From Rhodoferax ferrireducens (GTDB lineage Bacteria; Pseudomonadota; Gammaproteobacteria; Burkholderiales; Burkholderiaceae_C): DNA of 54,700 nucleotides. The stretch's first letter is position 1. Each line of letters starts with the position of its first letter. Shown here piece by piece: positions 7,663 through 15,139 of this stretch. The notes below the pieces were generated by a model that made no database searches, was not told where the DNA came from, and was given only the letters and a program-made list of their open reading frames with translations. Made by a program: the position numbers and the translations under genes. The stretch covers positions 1 through 54,700 of the forward strand of contig NZ_QEII01000271.1 of NCBI RefSeq assembly GCF_003347515.1. Reading direction: 5' to 3'.

Positions 7663-8670
7663 ATGATCTCAAGTAGCCAACAACACCCAAATCGCCGTCA
7701 ATTTCTAGGCACAGCAAGTGCGGTCGCTGGTGCCATCGCCTTGCCAACTTATGCGCAAGAAGCCAAATACCCCAGCAAAACCATCACATTGGTTGTGCCG
7801 TTTCCGGCGGGCGGATCGGTTGACGTTGCAGGCCGTGCGATTGGCGAGAGGTTAAGCAAGGTTTTAGGTCAAGCCGTGATCATCGACAACAAAGGCGGCG
7901 CAGGTGGCGCGATTGGTAGCACCTTTGCGGCCAAAGCTAAACCCGATGGCTATACCTTGGTGGTTACATCGCAATCGTCGCACGTCGCCAATCCCGCCTT
8001 CACGCCCAACCTGCCTTACGATGCGATCAAAGATTTCGCCCCCATCACGCTGATTGAACGCCTGCCCAATGTGCTGCTGATCAACCCCGCGCTTCCAGTT
8101 AAAAACATGGCTGAGTTTGTGGCCTACGCCAAAGCCAACCCGGGCAAGCTGAACTACGCTTCTTCTGGCAATGGCTCCATGCTGCAACTGAACATGGAGT
8201 TATTGAAGTCTCAATACGGCATCTTCTTGACCCATATTCCTTACCGTGTCGCAGGTACGACGTTGACCGACTTGATGTCTGGCCAGGTGCACGCCATGTT
8301 CACCAACATACAAGCCAGCAATGTCAGCTTCGTCAAGCAAGACAAACTGCGTGCACTGGCGGTGGCATCACCCATGAGATCGGCTTTATTGCCTGATGTT
8401 CCTACGTTTGGCGAACTCAAACAACCGGAATTGAATATGACCTCATGGACAGGTCTAGCCGCACCTGCCGGTACACCGGAACCGATTGTTCAGCAACTTT
8501 ATGAAGCAGTGCGCACCATCTTGCAAGACCCCAGCACCATAGCCGCATGGAAGCAGCGTGGCGCCATCGTGCCAGAGGCGGTGCGGCCCGCAGAGTACAA
8601 AAAAGAAATCGCGGATCGAATCGCCTTCTACAAGAAACTCGTTAAAACCAATAATCTCTCAGCGGAGTAA
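7663..8670 (+). CDS. Bug/TTT-family periplasmic substrate-binding protein
   Basis: 335 residues from ATG 7663, preceded by GGAGCA 6 bp upstream; the longer frame from 7594 would overlap the previous gene. The N-terminus (NRRQFLGTASAVAGAIALPTYAQ in sequence, cut after TYAQ) is a Tat-type signal peptide. The mature part begins YPSKTITLVVPFPAGGSVD, the hallmark of Bug receptors of tripartite tricarboxylate transporters. The membrane TctAB components are not nearby, which is usual for solitary Bug proteins in Burkholderiales. The ligand is probably a carboxylate or amino-acid derivative, given the flanking amidohydrolase and peptidase. Confidence 0.93.
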   Translation: MISSSQQHPNRRQFLGTASAVAGAIALPTYAQEAKYPSKTITLVVPFPAGGSVDVAGRAIGERLSKVLGQAVIIDNKGGAGGAIGSTFAAKAKPDGYTLVVTSQSSHVANPAFTPNLPYDAIKDFAPITLIERLPNVLLINPALPVKNMAEFVAYAKANPGKLNYASSGNGSMLQLNMELLKSQYGIFLTHIPYRVAGTTLTDLMSGQVHAMFTNIQASNVSFVKQDKLRALAVASPMRSALLPDVPTFGELKQPELNMTSWTGLAAPAGTPEPIVQQLYEAVRTILQDPSTIAAWKQRGAIVPEAVRPAEYKKEIADRIAFYKKLVKTNNLSAE

Positions 8671-8689
8671 AAGGTATGAAGGAGTGCGC

Positions 8690-9904
8690 ATGAATACCGT
8701 CCAAGCCCAAGCCGCCATCGACTGGCTGGCCGATCAACGCCCCGCGATGCAAGCGGCCCTGGCGACGCTGGTCAATATTGACTCCAGCAGCCACGACAAG
8801 GCCGGCACGGACCGCGTGGCCCAAGCCATGGCGGGCTGGTTGCAAGCGGCCGGCGTGGAGGCCGAGCACCGGGGTGACCCGGCCCAGGGCGATGTCCTGC
8901 TGGCGCGCCTGCCCGGAGCGCAACCCACGGCCGCGCCCGTGGTCCTGATGGGGCACCGTGATACGGTGTTTCCGACCGGCACCGTGACGCAGCGTCCCTG
9001 GCGCGTCGAAGGCGAGCGCGGCTATGGGCCCGGCGTGTCCGACATGAAGTCCGGCTTGGTGCTGCAATGTTTTGTGCTGATGGCGCTGCAAAAACTCCCC
9101 CTCTTGCCCTTCCCGGTGCTGGGCCTGTTCACGGCCGACGAGGAAATCGGCTCCCAAAACGGGCGCTTGGCCATCGAGGCGCATGCGCGTGGCGCGCGAG
9201 CCGTTTTCAATTCAGAGCCGGGCCGCGTCAGCGGCAATCTGGTGACCGAGCGCAAGGGTGGCGCGACCTTTCAGATCGATGTCAAGGGGCGTGCTGCCCA
9301 CGCCGGCATGAACCATGCGGACGGCGCCAGTGCCATCGAGGCGCTGGCGCGTACAGTGCAGGCCTTGCACGCCTTGACAGACTACACGACCGGCATCACC
9401 ACCAATGTGGGCTTGATCAGCGGCGGCATGTCCAGCAACACGGTGGCACCGACTGCGCAGGCCACGCTGGACGTACGCTTTCGCACGCTGGCCGAACGTG
9501 AAGCTGTTTTCGCAAAAATCCACGCACTTGCTGAGGTAACCGGCGTGCCGGAACCCCAAGTCAGCATCACGCAAACCTCGGAGTCATTGCCGCTGGAGCC
9601 CGAAGCAAGCCAGGACTTGATGCAGCGTTACCACGCCAGTGCGGCTGAGGTCGGGTTTGACGTGGCGGGTGAAGCCACAGGCGGCTGCTCAGACGCCGGG
9701 TTCACGGCGTCGCTGGGCATTCCTACGCTGTGCGGGGTCGGCCCGGTCGGGGCCAAAGCGCATACCGACGCGGAATACTGCTGCCTCGACACACTGGTGC
9801 CGCGTGCGCAAGCGCTGCTCAAAACCATTCTGGGATTGGAGGAAAAACAGCCACCAGCCCTCACGGAATCAGCGCGGAAAGCTACTGAATTTGTAGCGTA
9901 TTAG
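8690..9904 (+). CDS. M20-family metallopeptidase (carboxypeptidase G2-like)
   Basis: 404 residues from ATG 8690, with a good ribosome site (GAAGGAG, 8678-8684). Zinc-site landmarks of M20 peptidases are present: GHRDTVFPTG (His and Asp ligands), GPGVSDMKSG (bridging Asp), ADEEIGS (catalytic Glu and ligand Glu), then NSEPGR. The dimerisation domain follows from about residue 190. The best comparison is glutamate carboxypeptidase, which removes C-terminal glutamate from N-substituted peptides or folates. It lies 20 bp behind the Bug gene and probably shares its transcript. Its final codons contain a GCTAC hairpin repeat (9881-9897), so the last residues are probably not conserved. Confidence 0.92.
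   Translation: MNTVQAQAAIDWLADQRPAMQAALATLVNIDSSSHDKAGTDRVAQAMAGWLQAAGVEAEHRGDPAQGDVLLARLPGAQPTAAPVVLMGHRDTVFPTGTVTQRPWRVEGERGYGPGVSDMKSGLVLQCFVLMALQKLPLLPFPVLGLFTADEEIGSQNGRLAIEAHARGARAVFNSEPGRVSGNLVTERKGGATFQIDVKGRAAHAGMNHADGASAIEALARTVQALHALTDYTTGITTNVGLISGGMSSNTVAPTAQATLDVRFRTLAEREAVFAKIHALAEVTGVPEPQVSITQTSESLPLEPEASQDLMQRYHASAAEVGFDVAGEATGGCSDAGFTASLGIPTLCGVGPVGAKAHTDAEYCCLDTLVPRAQALLKTILGLEEKQPPALTESARKATEFVAY
9881..9897 (+). repeat. GCTAC-N7-GTAGC hairpin repeat (copy 1)
   Basis: GCTAC-TGAATTT-GTAGC, a 5-bp perfect stem, overlapping the last codons of the M20 peptidase gene. Related copies are at 16683, 18980, 25441, 34355 and 41041. Confidence 0.6.
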
Positions 9905-9918
9905 GTGGCTTCCCGGCG

Positions 9919-10860
9919 TTACTTGCGCGCTGGCGGTAAATCCGTGCAGCTACCGTGCGCGACTTCCGCCGCCATGCCGATGCTCTCGCCCAGCGTCGGA
10001 TGCGGGTGAATCGTCTTGCCGATATCGACGGCGTCGGCGCCCATCTCGATGGCCAGCGCGATCTCGCCAATCATGTCGCCGGCATGCGTGCCAACCATGC
10101 CGCCGCCCAGGATCTTGCCGTGGCAGTGGGCCTCGGGTGAATCGTCAAACAGCAGTTTGGTGACGCCTTCGTCGCGGCCATTGGCGATGGCGCGGCCGGA
10201 GGCGGTCCAGGGGAACAGGCCCTTCTTGACCTTGATGCCTTGCGCCTTGGCCTGGTCTTCGGTAAGGCCAACCCAGGCCACTTCGGGGTCGGTGTAGGCG
10301 ACGCTTGGAATCACGCGGGCGTTGAAGGCGGCTGCGGCCAGTTCCTTGTTGCCTTGCAGTTCGCCGGCAATCACTTCGGCTGCGACATGCGCTTCATGCA
10401 CGGCCTTGTGCGCCAGCATCGGCTGGCCGACGATGTCGCCAATGGCGAAGATGTGGGGCACGTTGGTGCGCATCTGGATATCGACGTTGATAAAGCCGCG
10501 CTCGGTCACGGCGACGCCGGCCTTCTCGGCGGCGATTTTCTTGCCGTTCGGTGTGCGGCCCACCGCTTGCAGCACCAGGTCGTACAGCTGCGGTGCCGGG
10601 GCGGTTCCGCCCTCTTCTGCCGCCGCGAACGTCACCTCAATGCCTTCGGGGGTGGCCTTCGCGCCCACGGTTTTGGTCTTGAGCATGATGTTGTCAAAAC
10701 GCGGGGTGTTCATCTTTTGCCAGATCTTGACCAAGTCACGGTCGGCGCCCTGCATCAGGCCGTCCAGCATTTCGACCACGTCCAGGCGGGCGCCCAGCGT
10801 GCTGTAGACCGTGCCCATTTCCAGGCCGATGATGCCGCCGCCCAGGATCAGCATGCGCTT
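9919..10860 (-). pseudogene. Partial duplicate of lpdA, 3' two-thirds of the E3 domain (copy B)
   Basis: Encodes about 313 residues nearly identical to the C-terminal half of intact lpdA, from the NAD-binding [10 protein letters not shown] loop to [14 protein letters not shown]. Only a handful of substitutions are visible (for example NTPRF for NAPRF, TERGF for TDRGF, HCHG for HGHG). The lipoyl domain, the FAD-binding GAGPGG motif and the CxxxxC redox disulphide are missing, so it cannot be a working dihydrolipoamide dehydrogenase. Homology stops at 10860, inside GCATGCGCTT, next to an IS91-type remnant. The frame can begin at 10872 with four unrelated residues. Confidence 0.9.
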
Positions 10861-10877
10861 GAGCGCCACCATCGTGC

Positions 10878-11037
10878 CGTGTCGCGCTACCCGTGGGCCC
10901 TGCTACCGGCGCGGATAGACGAGGCCTTCCCGCTGCTGTGCCAGATCTGCCACGGACAGATACGGACCATCGCCTTCGTCAACGACTCCGGGTCGGTGGA
11001 CCGAATACTCGATCAGCGTACGCTTGGTGACGAGTGA
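10878..11037 (+). pseudogene. IS91-type transposase C-terminal remnant
   Basis: The plus-strand frame reads SRYPWALLPARIDEAFPLL, then CQICHGQIRTIAF, then stops at 11035-11037. It aligns block for block with the C-terminus of IS91/ISCR-type transposases, and with the better preserved remnant at 14524-14887 (YLWAVLIARIYEVFPLL, CPMCGGQMRLIAF). The catalytic Y2 and HUH region is absent. It abuts the truncated lpdA copy and is inverted relative to the second remnant, so the two flank the GMC island. Confidence 0.65.
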
Positions 11038-11321
11038 TTTCCGCCCGCCACATGAGATCCTTGCGCGCCCCGGGGGCAGCGCTGGATTGATGATGCGACA
11101 CTGGGAATTTTCCGGCACTACCGGTGTGAGTGCGGGCAAACGTTGGGCGGCTTTACGGGGGCAGTTCAGGAAAACTGGTATTGACTAGTTTTCGTCCGCC
11201 CAGGATACTCCGCTCACGCGGTTGGGTTGAAATCCCTAGCCCTCCGACCGCCAGGCGCTTCGCCCAGCCGCCACATGTCGTGGCCCCAAACCATGCACGT
11301 CGCGCTTACAGAGGAACCGTC
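11038..11321. other. Intergenic stretch upstream of the GMC fusion gene
   Basis: Nothing recognised as a gene. The plus frame of the GMC fusion extends back to 11130, but those 64 codons (R/P-rich) have no ribosome site and no domain. TTGACTAG at 11182 could serve as a -35 element, but no convincing -10 was found. The stretch may include the terminal part of the IS91-type element. Confidence 0.4.
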
Positions 11322-14192
11322 ATGCCCTTGAACAGCCTTGTCGACTCGGGAATTCGCCTGCCGCCACCGGATATCCAGAGAACCACGTTCTCTATCGACG
11401 GACTGGCACGGTTAACGTGCAATACGTGGGAGGAAATCCTCGGCGCGCAAGCCGGCAGCGAGTTCGATGTCGTCATCGTCGGCTCCGGCATGTACGGCGC
11501 CTACGCGGCGGCGAAGCTATTCGAGTTAGGCCGGAGAATGGAACGGGAGCTGGATGCGCCGCGCGTCCTCGTGCTGGAGTCGGGCCCGTTCCTCATCACC
11601 GAGCACATCCAGAACATCGCTCGACGGGATTCCGGTCTCGGTGCCACGGTCGCCGAAGACCTCGTCGACCCGGGCCAGACGAACGAGCCTTCGCTGGTCA
11701 AGCATTCGCGGTGCGTCGGCGGCAAGTCGATGTTCTGGGGCGGATGGGCCCCGCGTTACCAGGCGGAGGACATGCAACGGGTCGATGCGGCCGGCGATCG
11801 GCTCTGGCCGCAGGAGGTAGAGACCTACCTTTTCCAGACCGGTTACCGCGGTGGCTATGAGTACAGCGAGAAGGAGATCGGCGCCTATCCGGTTCAGGAT
11901 TTCATCAAGGGACCGCTGTACGACGCCTTGAAGGCGATTGCCGAGAACGTCGTCACCAGCGCTGCGGTGCCGTCGCTGAAGGTGGTCGTGCCGCCGCCGA
12001 TCGCCGTCCAGGGAGAGGCGCCCGGCTCGGGTTTGTTCAGTTTCGACAAGTACAGCAGTGTCTCGTTGCTACACGACTCGCTGCGCGAGGACGCCGAGAT
12101 CAGCAATGGCGACGATGCGGCGCGCAGATTGTTCCTCGTACCGTGCTCGGAGGTTCTCCGTCTGGAAACCGTCAATGGCCGCGTGCAGCAGATCGTCGTC
12201 GCGCTGGCGGATCCGGCGGCCCCGCGCGACAAGTCAAGGGCGCGCGTGGTGCGCCTGAATCTCAAGTCGAGCGCGATGATCGTGCTGGCCGGCAACACGA
12301 TCAACTCGACGCGCCTGGCGCTGAACTCCTTTCCACGCCCGGCGCCGTTGAATGTGAACGGCGAGCTGATGGGGCGCAATTTGATGTTCCACTCGCGCAG
12401 CAATTTCGTCTGGCGCGTCAAGCGCAGCGCGATGGGTCTGCCGCCGCCGGACCCGGCCAACATCACCACGGCAGCGCTGCACATCACCGGGTCCGCGGCG
12501 ACAACCGGAAGCGGCGTGGGCCAATTCCACCTGCAGTTCTATGCCGCGCCCAGCATGGATGCGCCGATGTTTCCCGGAGCCGGCAAGGACCCGGAGCGTT
12601 TCCTCTATCAGATGGCGCCGAACATCGAAGACGTCGAGTCGATCCGGGAGGCGCAGACCGGTCTGGGCAACGACCGCGTTGCCATCGGCATCCGCACCGT
12701 CGGCGAGACCTTCGGCGATCGCGTGAGTCCTATCGCGAGCAATCTCGCGGTGAGCTGGATGAACGTCAGTCCGTTCGGCGGCTCCGGCGATGATGTCTAT
12801 TTCGAAAGCGGCAATGCACTGCGCATTCCCAAGGCTTATGTGCACCTCGTGAAGACGAGTGACGATGATGACGTGCAGGCGGTGCAGGATGCGGCGGCTG
12901 TGGCCCTAATCAACGCGATGGCCAACGTGCCGGCAGGCGGCGGGGGACCGGCCCCGGCACCGGCCTTCGAAGTGATCGCCCAGGTGCCCGTCAACGTCAT
13001 CCCGATCAACACTTATCGGACCGAGAACACAACCGCCGGTCGCATGTTCGTCGGCAGTTTCGGCGGACAGTTCCGGGTGGTAGACGGGACGTGCACGCAC
13101 GAAGGCTGCTTCGTCAGTTGGTTCGCTGGCCAGAACCAATTCGATTGCCCCTGCCACGCGGCGCGCTTTGCTGCCGACGGCATGAACATCTCGGGGCCAC
13201 CTCAGAGACCGCTGGACAAGCCCGGTTTCCGGATCCAGGGCGCCAACCTCGAAATCCTGCGTCCGATTTCCACCGAGCCAGTCGGGATTGTCAGCGGCGG
13301 ATCGGACGGCATCGGCACCAGTTATCACGAAGCGGGCACCCTGTGGCTGGGCACGGATTTCACGAAATCCGTGACGGACGTGAATGGGCGTTTCCACCAT
13401 GTCACCAACGCGTATTGCATCGATCAATCGATCTTTCCCTCGGTCGGTTCGGCCAATCCCGTGCTGACCGGGATTTCGCTATCGCGCAAGATCGCCCAAT
13501 CGATGATCGATCGCTACGTGTCCGCCGACAACGCCGCGCCGGAAGCCGGATTTACCAGCTTGTATACGGGAAACTTCGCCGCCGATGGCTGGCAGATGGT
13601 GCCGGGAGGCGGCCAGAATTTCTTTGACGTGGCCGATGCGGATCACCCGGTGCTCGGCGTAGGCGTGGACAACCCGGTCGCCTCCTTGGGTGTGCTGCGG
13701 TACTCGGTCAAGACGTTCAAGGATTTCATCCTGAAACTCGATTGGAAGGCGTATGACGTCGCGGCCAATTCAGGCATCTTCCTGCGCATGCCCACCACGC
13801 CACTCGTTCTCGACGGCGGCTTCTATGACTCGACGATCGAAGTGCAGATCGACGAACACGGGTACGACGCCGGCACCAATGTCTACGGTTCCCCTTTGCA
13901 CAAGACGGGCGCGGTTTACGAGGTATTCCCCGCCCGACTGTGGGCCGCAAAGGTTGTGCACCCCCGCGGTTCAGGCCGAACCACCTTCTGGAATAGCTGC
14001 GAGATCACGCTGCAAGGCACAAGCATCGAAGTCAAGCTGAACGGGCTGCCAGTTTCCAAGGGAGAGTTCCCGAACCTGTTGACTGCAAACGCGCCGAGTC
14101 TGGGCAAGACAAAACGGGATGAAGGCTTCATCGGGCTTCAGTGCCACACCGAGGTCGTACAGTTTCGCAACATCCGCATCAAAGAACTCTGA
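11322..14192 (+). CDS. GMC sugar dehydrogenase - Rieske - 3-keto-glycoside hydrolase (DUF1080) fusion
   Basis: 956 residues from ATG 11322, with AGAGGA 7 bp upstream. Residues 49-59 (DVVIVGSGMYG) start the FAD-binding GMC domain, and GGKSMFWGGWAPR (133-145) follows. Residues 585-615 are a complete Rieske [2Fe-2S] site: C591-x-H593 and C609-x-x-H612, plus C596 and C611 placed like the disulphide pair of high-potential Rieske proteins. The GMC C-terminal part resumes at about 660 with candidate catalytic His669 (SYHEAGT) and Asn712 (SANPVLT). Residues 743-956 are a DUF1080/3-keto-disaccharide hydrolase domain (SLYTG, ANSGIFLR, EVQIDEHG, GFIGLQCH, QFRNIRIKEL). There is no signal peptide or membrane segment. 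Expected chemistry: oxidise a glycoside at C3, pass electrons to the Rieske cluster, then cleave the 3-keto-glycoside. IS91-type remnants flank it, suggesting transfer. Domain calls are firm; the coupled reaction is inference. Confidence 0.9.
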   Translation: MPLNSLVDSGIRLPPPDIQRTTFSIDGLARLTCNTWEEILGAQAGSEFDVVIVGSGMYGAYAAAKLFELGRRMERELDAPRVLVLESGPFLITEHIQNIARRDSGLGATVAEDLVDPGQTNEPSLVKHSRCVGGKSMFWGGWAPRYQAEDMQRVDAAGDRLWPQEVETYLFQTGYRGGYEYSEKEIGAYPVQDFIKGPLYDALKAIAENVVTSAAVPSLKVVVPPPIAVQGEAPGSGLFSFDKYSSVSLLHDSLREDAEISNGDDAARRLFLVPCSEVLRLETVNGRVQQIVVALADPAAPRDKSRARVVRLNLKSSAMIVLAGNTINSTRLALNSFPRPAPLNVNGELMGRNLMFHSRSNFVWRVKRSAMGLPPPDPANITTAALHITGSAATTGSGVGQFHLQFYAAPSMDAPMFPGAGKDPERFLYQMAPNIEDVESIREAQTGLGNDRVAIGIRTVGETFGDRVSPIASNLAVSWMNVSPFGGSGDDVYFESGNALRIPKAYVHLVKTSDDDDVQAVQDAAAVALINAMANVPAGGGGPAPAPAFEVIAQVPVNVIPINTYRTENTTAGRMFVGSFGGQFRVVDGTCTHEGCFVSWFAGQNQFDCPCHAARFAADGMNISGPPQRPLDKPGFRIQGANLEILRPISTEPVGIVSGGSDGIGTSYHEAGTLWLGTDFTKSVTDVNGRFHHVTNAYCIDQSIFPSVGSANPVLTGISLSRKIAQSMIDRYVSADNAAPEAGFTSLYTGNFAADGWQMVPGGGQNFFDVADADHPVLGVGVDNPVASLGVLRYSVKTFKDFILKLDWKAYDVAANSGIFLRMPTTPLVLDGGFYDSTIEVQIDEHGYDAGTNVYGSPLHKTGAVYEVFPARLWAAKVVHPRGSGRTTFWNSCEITLQGTSIEVKLNGLPVSKGEFPNLLTANAPSLGKTKRDEGFIGLQCHTEVVQFRNIRIKEL

Positions 14193-14523
14193 GCCCGATG
14201 CAGGAGCGCGCGCTTCAAATGCAACGCTGAAGACCATTGACTGCTCCGCGCCCGACCGGGACGGCAATGCCGGCAATCACCTGGCCGGGTTGATCGATGC
14301 ACCGCTCAGCAGTGTGTTCATCGGCACCGGCGCGGCAGGGTTGGTCCGGGCGACTCGCGGCACCATTCTGTTCCCGCCATCAGGCGATCCAGCCCAGTTC
14401 CTCATCGGGATGTATTTGATTGGCGCTGCCGCAACGGGCACGTTCACCCCTAAAAAGCCCTGCCACCGGGTACGCTAGTCGCAGGACTACCCCGCAGCGA
14501 GTCTGAATCGCCGCTTGTGCCCC
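14193..14523. other. Stretch between GMC fusion gene and IS91-type remnant
   Basis: A plus-strand frame runs to 14478 and reads plausibly (HLAGLIDAPLSSVF, then GTGAAGLVRATRG), but it has no start with a ribosome site and I recognise no family. It may be the tail of a truncated gene. The last ~35 bp before 14524 look like the IS91-type element's end, because they continue past the transposase stop. Confidence 0.35.
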
Positions 14524-14887
14524 TCACCAATTGACGCGCTGATCAACCTCGTAGTCGGGTGCCGGTTGCGCAGCCAGATCCCAGTCCGGCTCGATTTGCG
14601 CCCCGTCGTCCACCTGCGCGTCACAGTCATCCCACAGCGGTGGCCCGCGTGTGGGGGATATGCGCGAGGGCTGGGAGTCGACACCGATGTGGTCCAGAAA
14701 TCTTCCTGATTTGTGTGCCCTCAGCAATGAACGCGATCAGGCGCATCTGCCCACCGCACATCGGACACAGCAGCGGAAAAACCTCGTAGATGCGTGCGAT
14801 CAAAACGGCCCACAGGTAGTGCGCCGGTGAGCGCTTGGGCGGCGCGGGCTCGGGCTGGATTTGGACAGTTTTGCCCACTGGCGCCAC
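14524..14887 (-). pseudogene. IS91/ISCR-type transposase C-terminal remnant, frameshifted
   Basis: The minus frame from 14887 reads SPAHYLWAVLIARIYEVFPLL, a CxxC block (CPMCGGQ) and TQIRKI. It then shifts frame near 14702 (one extra T after AAGATT) and continues LDHIGVDSQPSRIS to YEVDQRVNW-stop at 14524. These are standard C-terminal blocks of IS91-type transposases. The HUH/Y2 nuclease part upstream is missing, so it is inactive. It points leftward toward the GMC gene. Confidence 0.8.
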
Positions 14888-15085
14888 CGGTGCTGATGCG
14901 AATGTGGCTTTGCCTGCGACTACGCTGTGGTTATCGGCGAGTGACTGGCTAGTGGTGATCAGAGCTTCGGTATTGCCAGCACTCTATAGGCCTAGTAACT
15001 CCACAACCGGTCAGCGAGTTCTCGGGCTGCCAATGCCTCGTGCTACGCCAGCAGACGATGTTGAGAGCATCCCCCGCAAAGAGCA
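14888..15085. other. Unassigned stretch between IS91-type remnant and lpdA terminator
   Basis: Short frames on both strands, none with a recognisable family or ribosome site. It is probably debris from the insertions that built the adjacent island. Confidence 0.35.
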
Positions 15086-15117
15086 AAAAGCCCGGACGGT
15101 TTCCCGTCCGGGCTTTT
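15086..15117 (-). terminator. Intrinsic terminator of the pyruvate dehydrogenase operon
   Basis: A perfect 14-bp stem (AAAAGCCCGGACGG / CCGTCCGGGCTTTT) with a 4-nt loop, 23 bp after the lpdA stop in the direction of transcription and followed by a T-rich run. The A/T ends on both arms would let it work in both directions. Confidence 0.9.
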
Positions 15118-15139
15118 GTCTTGTCAGAGTTAAGTCTAC

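Noticed and set aside
9919..10872. Working second dihydrolipoamide dehydrogenase
   Set aside because: It lacks the FAD-binding motif and the CxxxxC redox disulphide, so it cannot perform the reaction.
11130..11321. Longer start for the GMC fusion protein
   Set aside because: The extra 64 residues are Arg/Pro-rich without domain or signal peptide, whereas ATG 11322 has AGAGGA at proper spacing.
14119..14478. Possible gene after the GMC fusion on the plus strand
   Set aside because: The frame starts inside the end of the fusion gene in another frame, has no ribosome site and no recognised domain. Kept only as an unassigned stretch.
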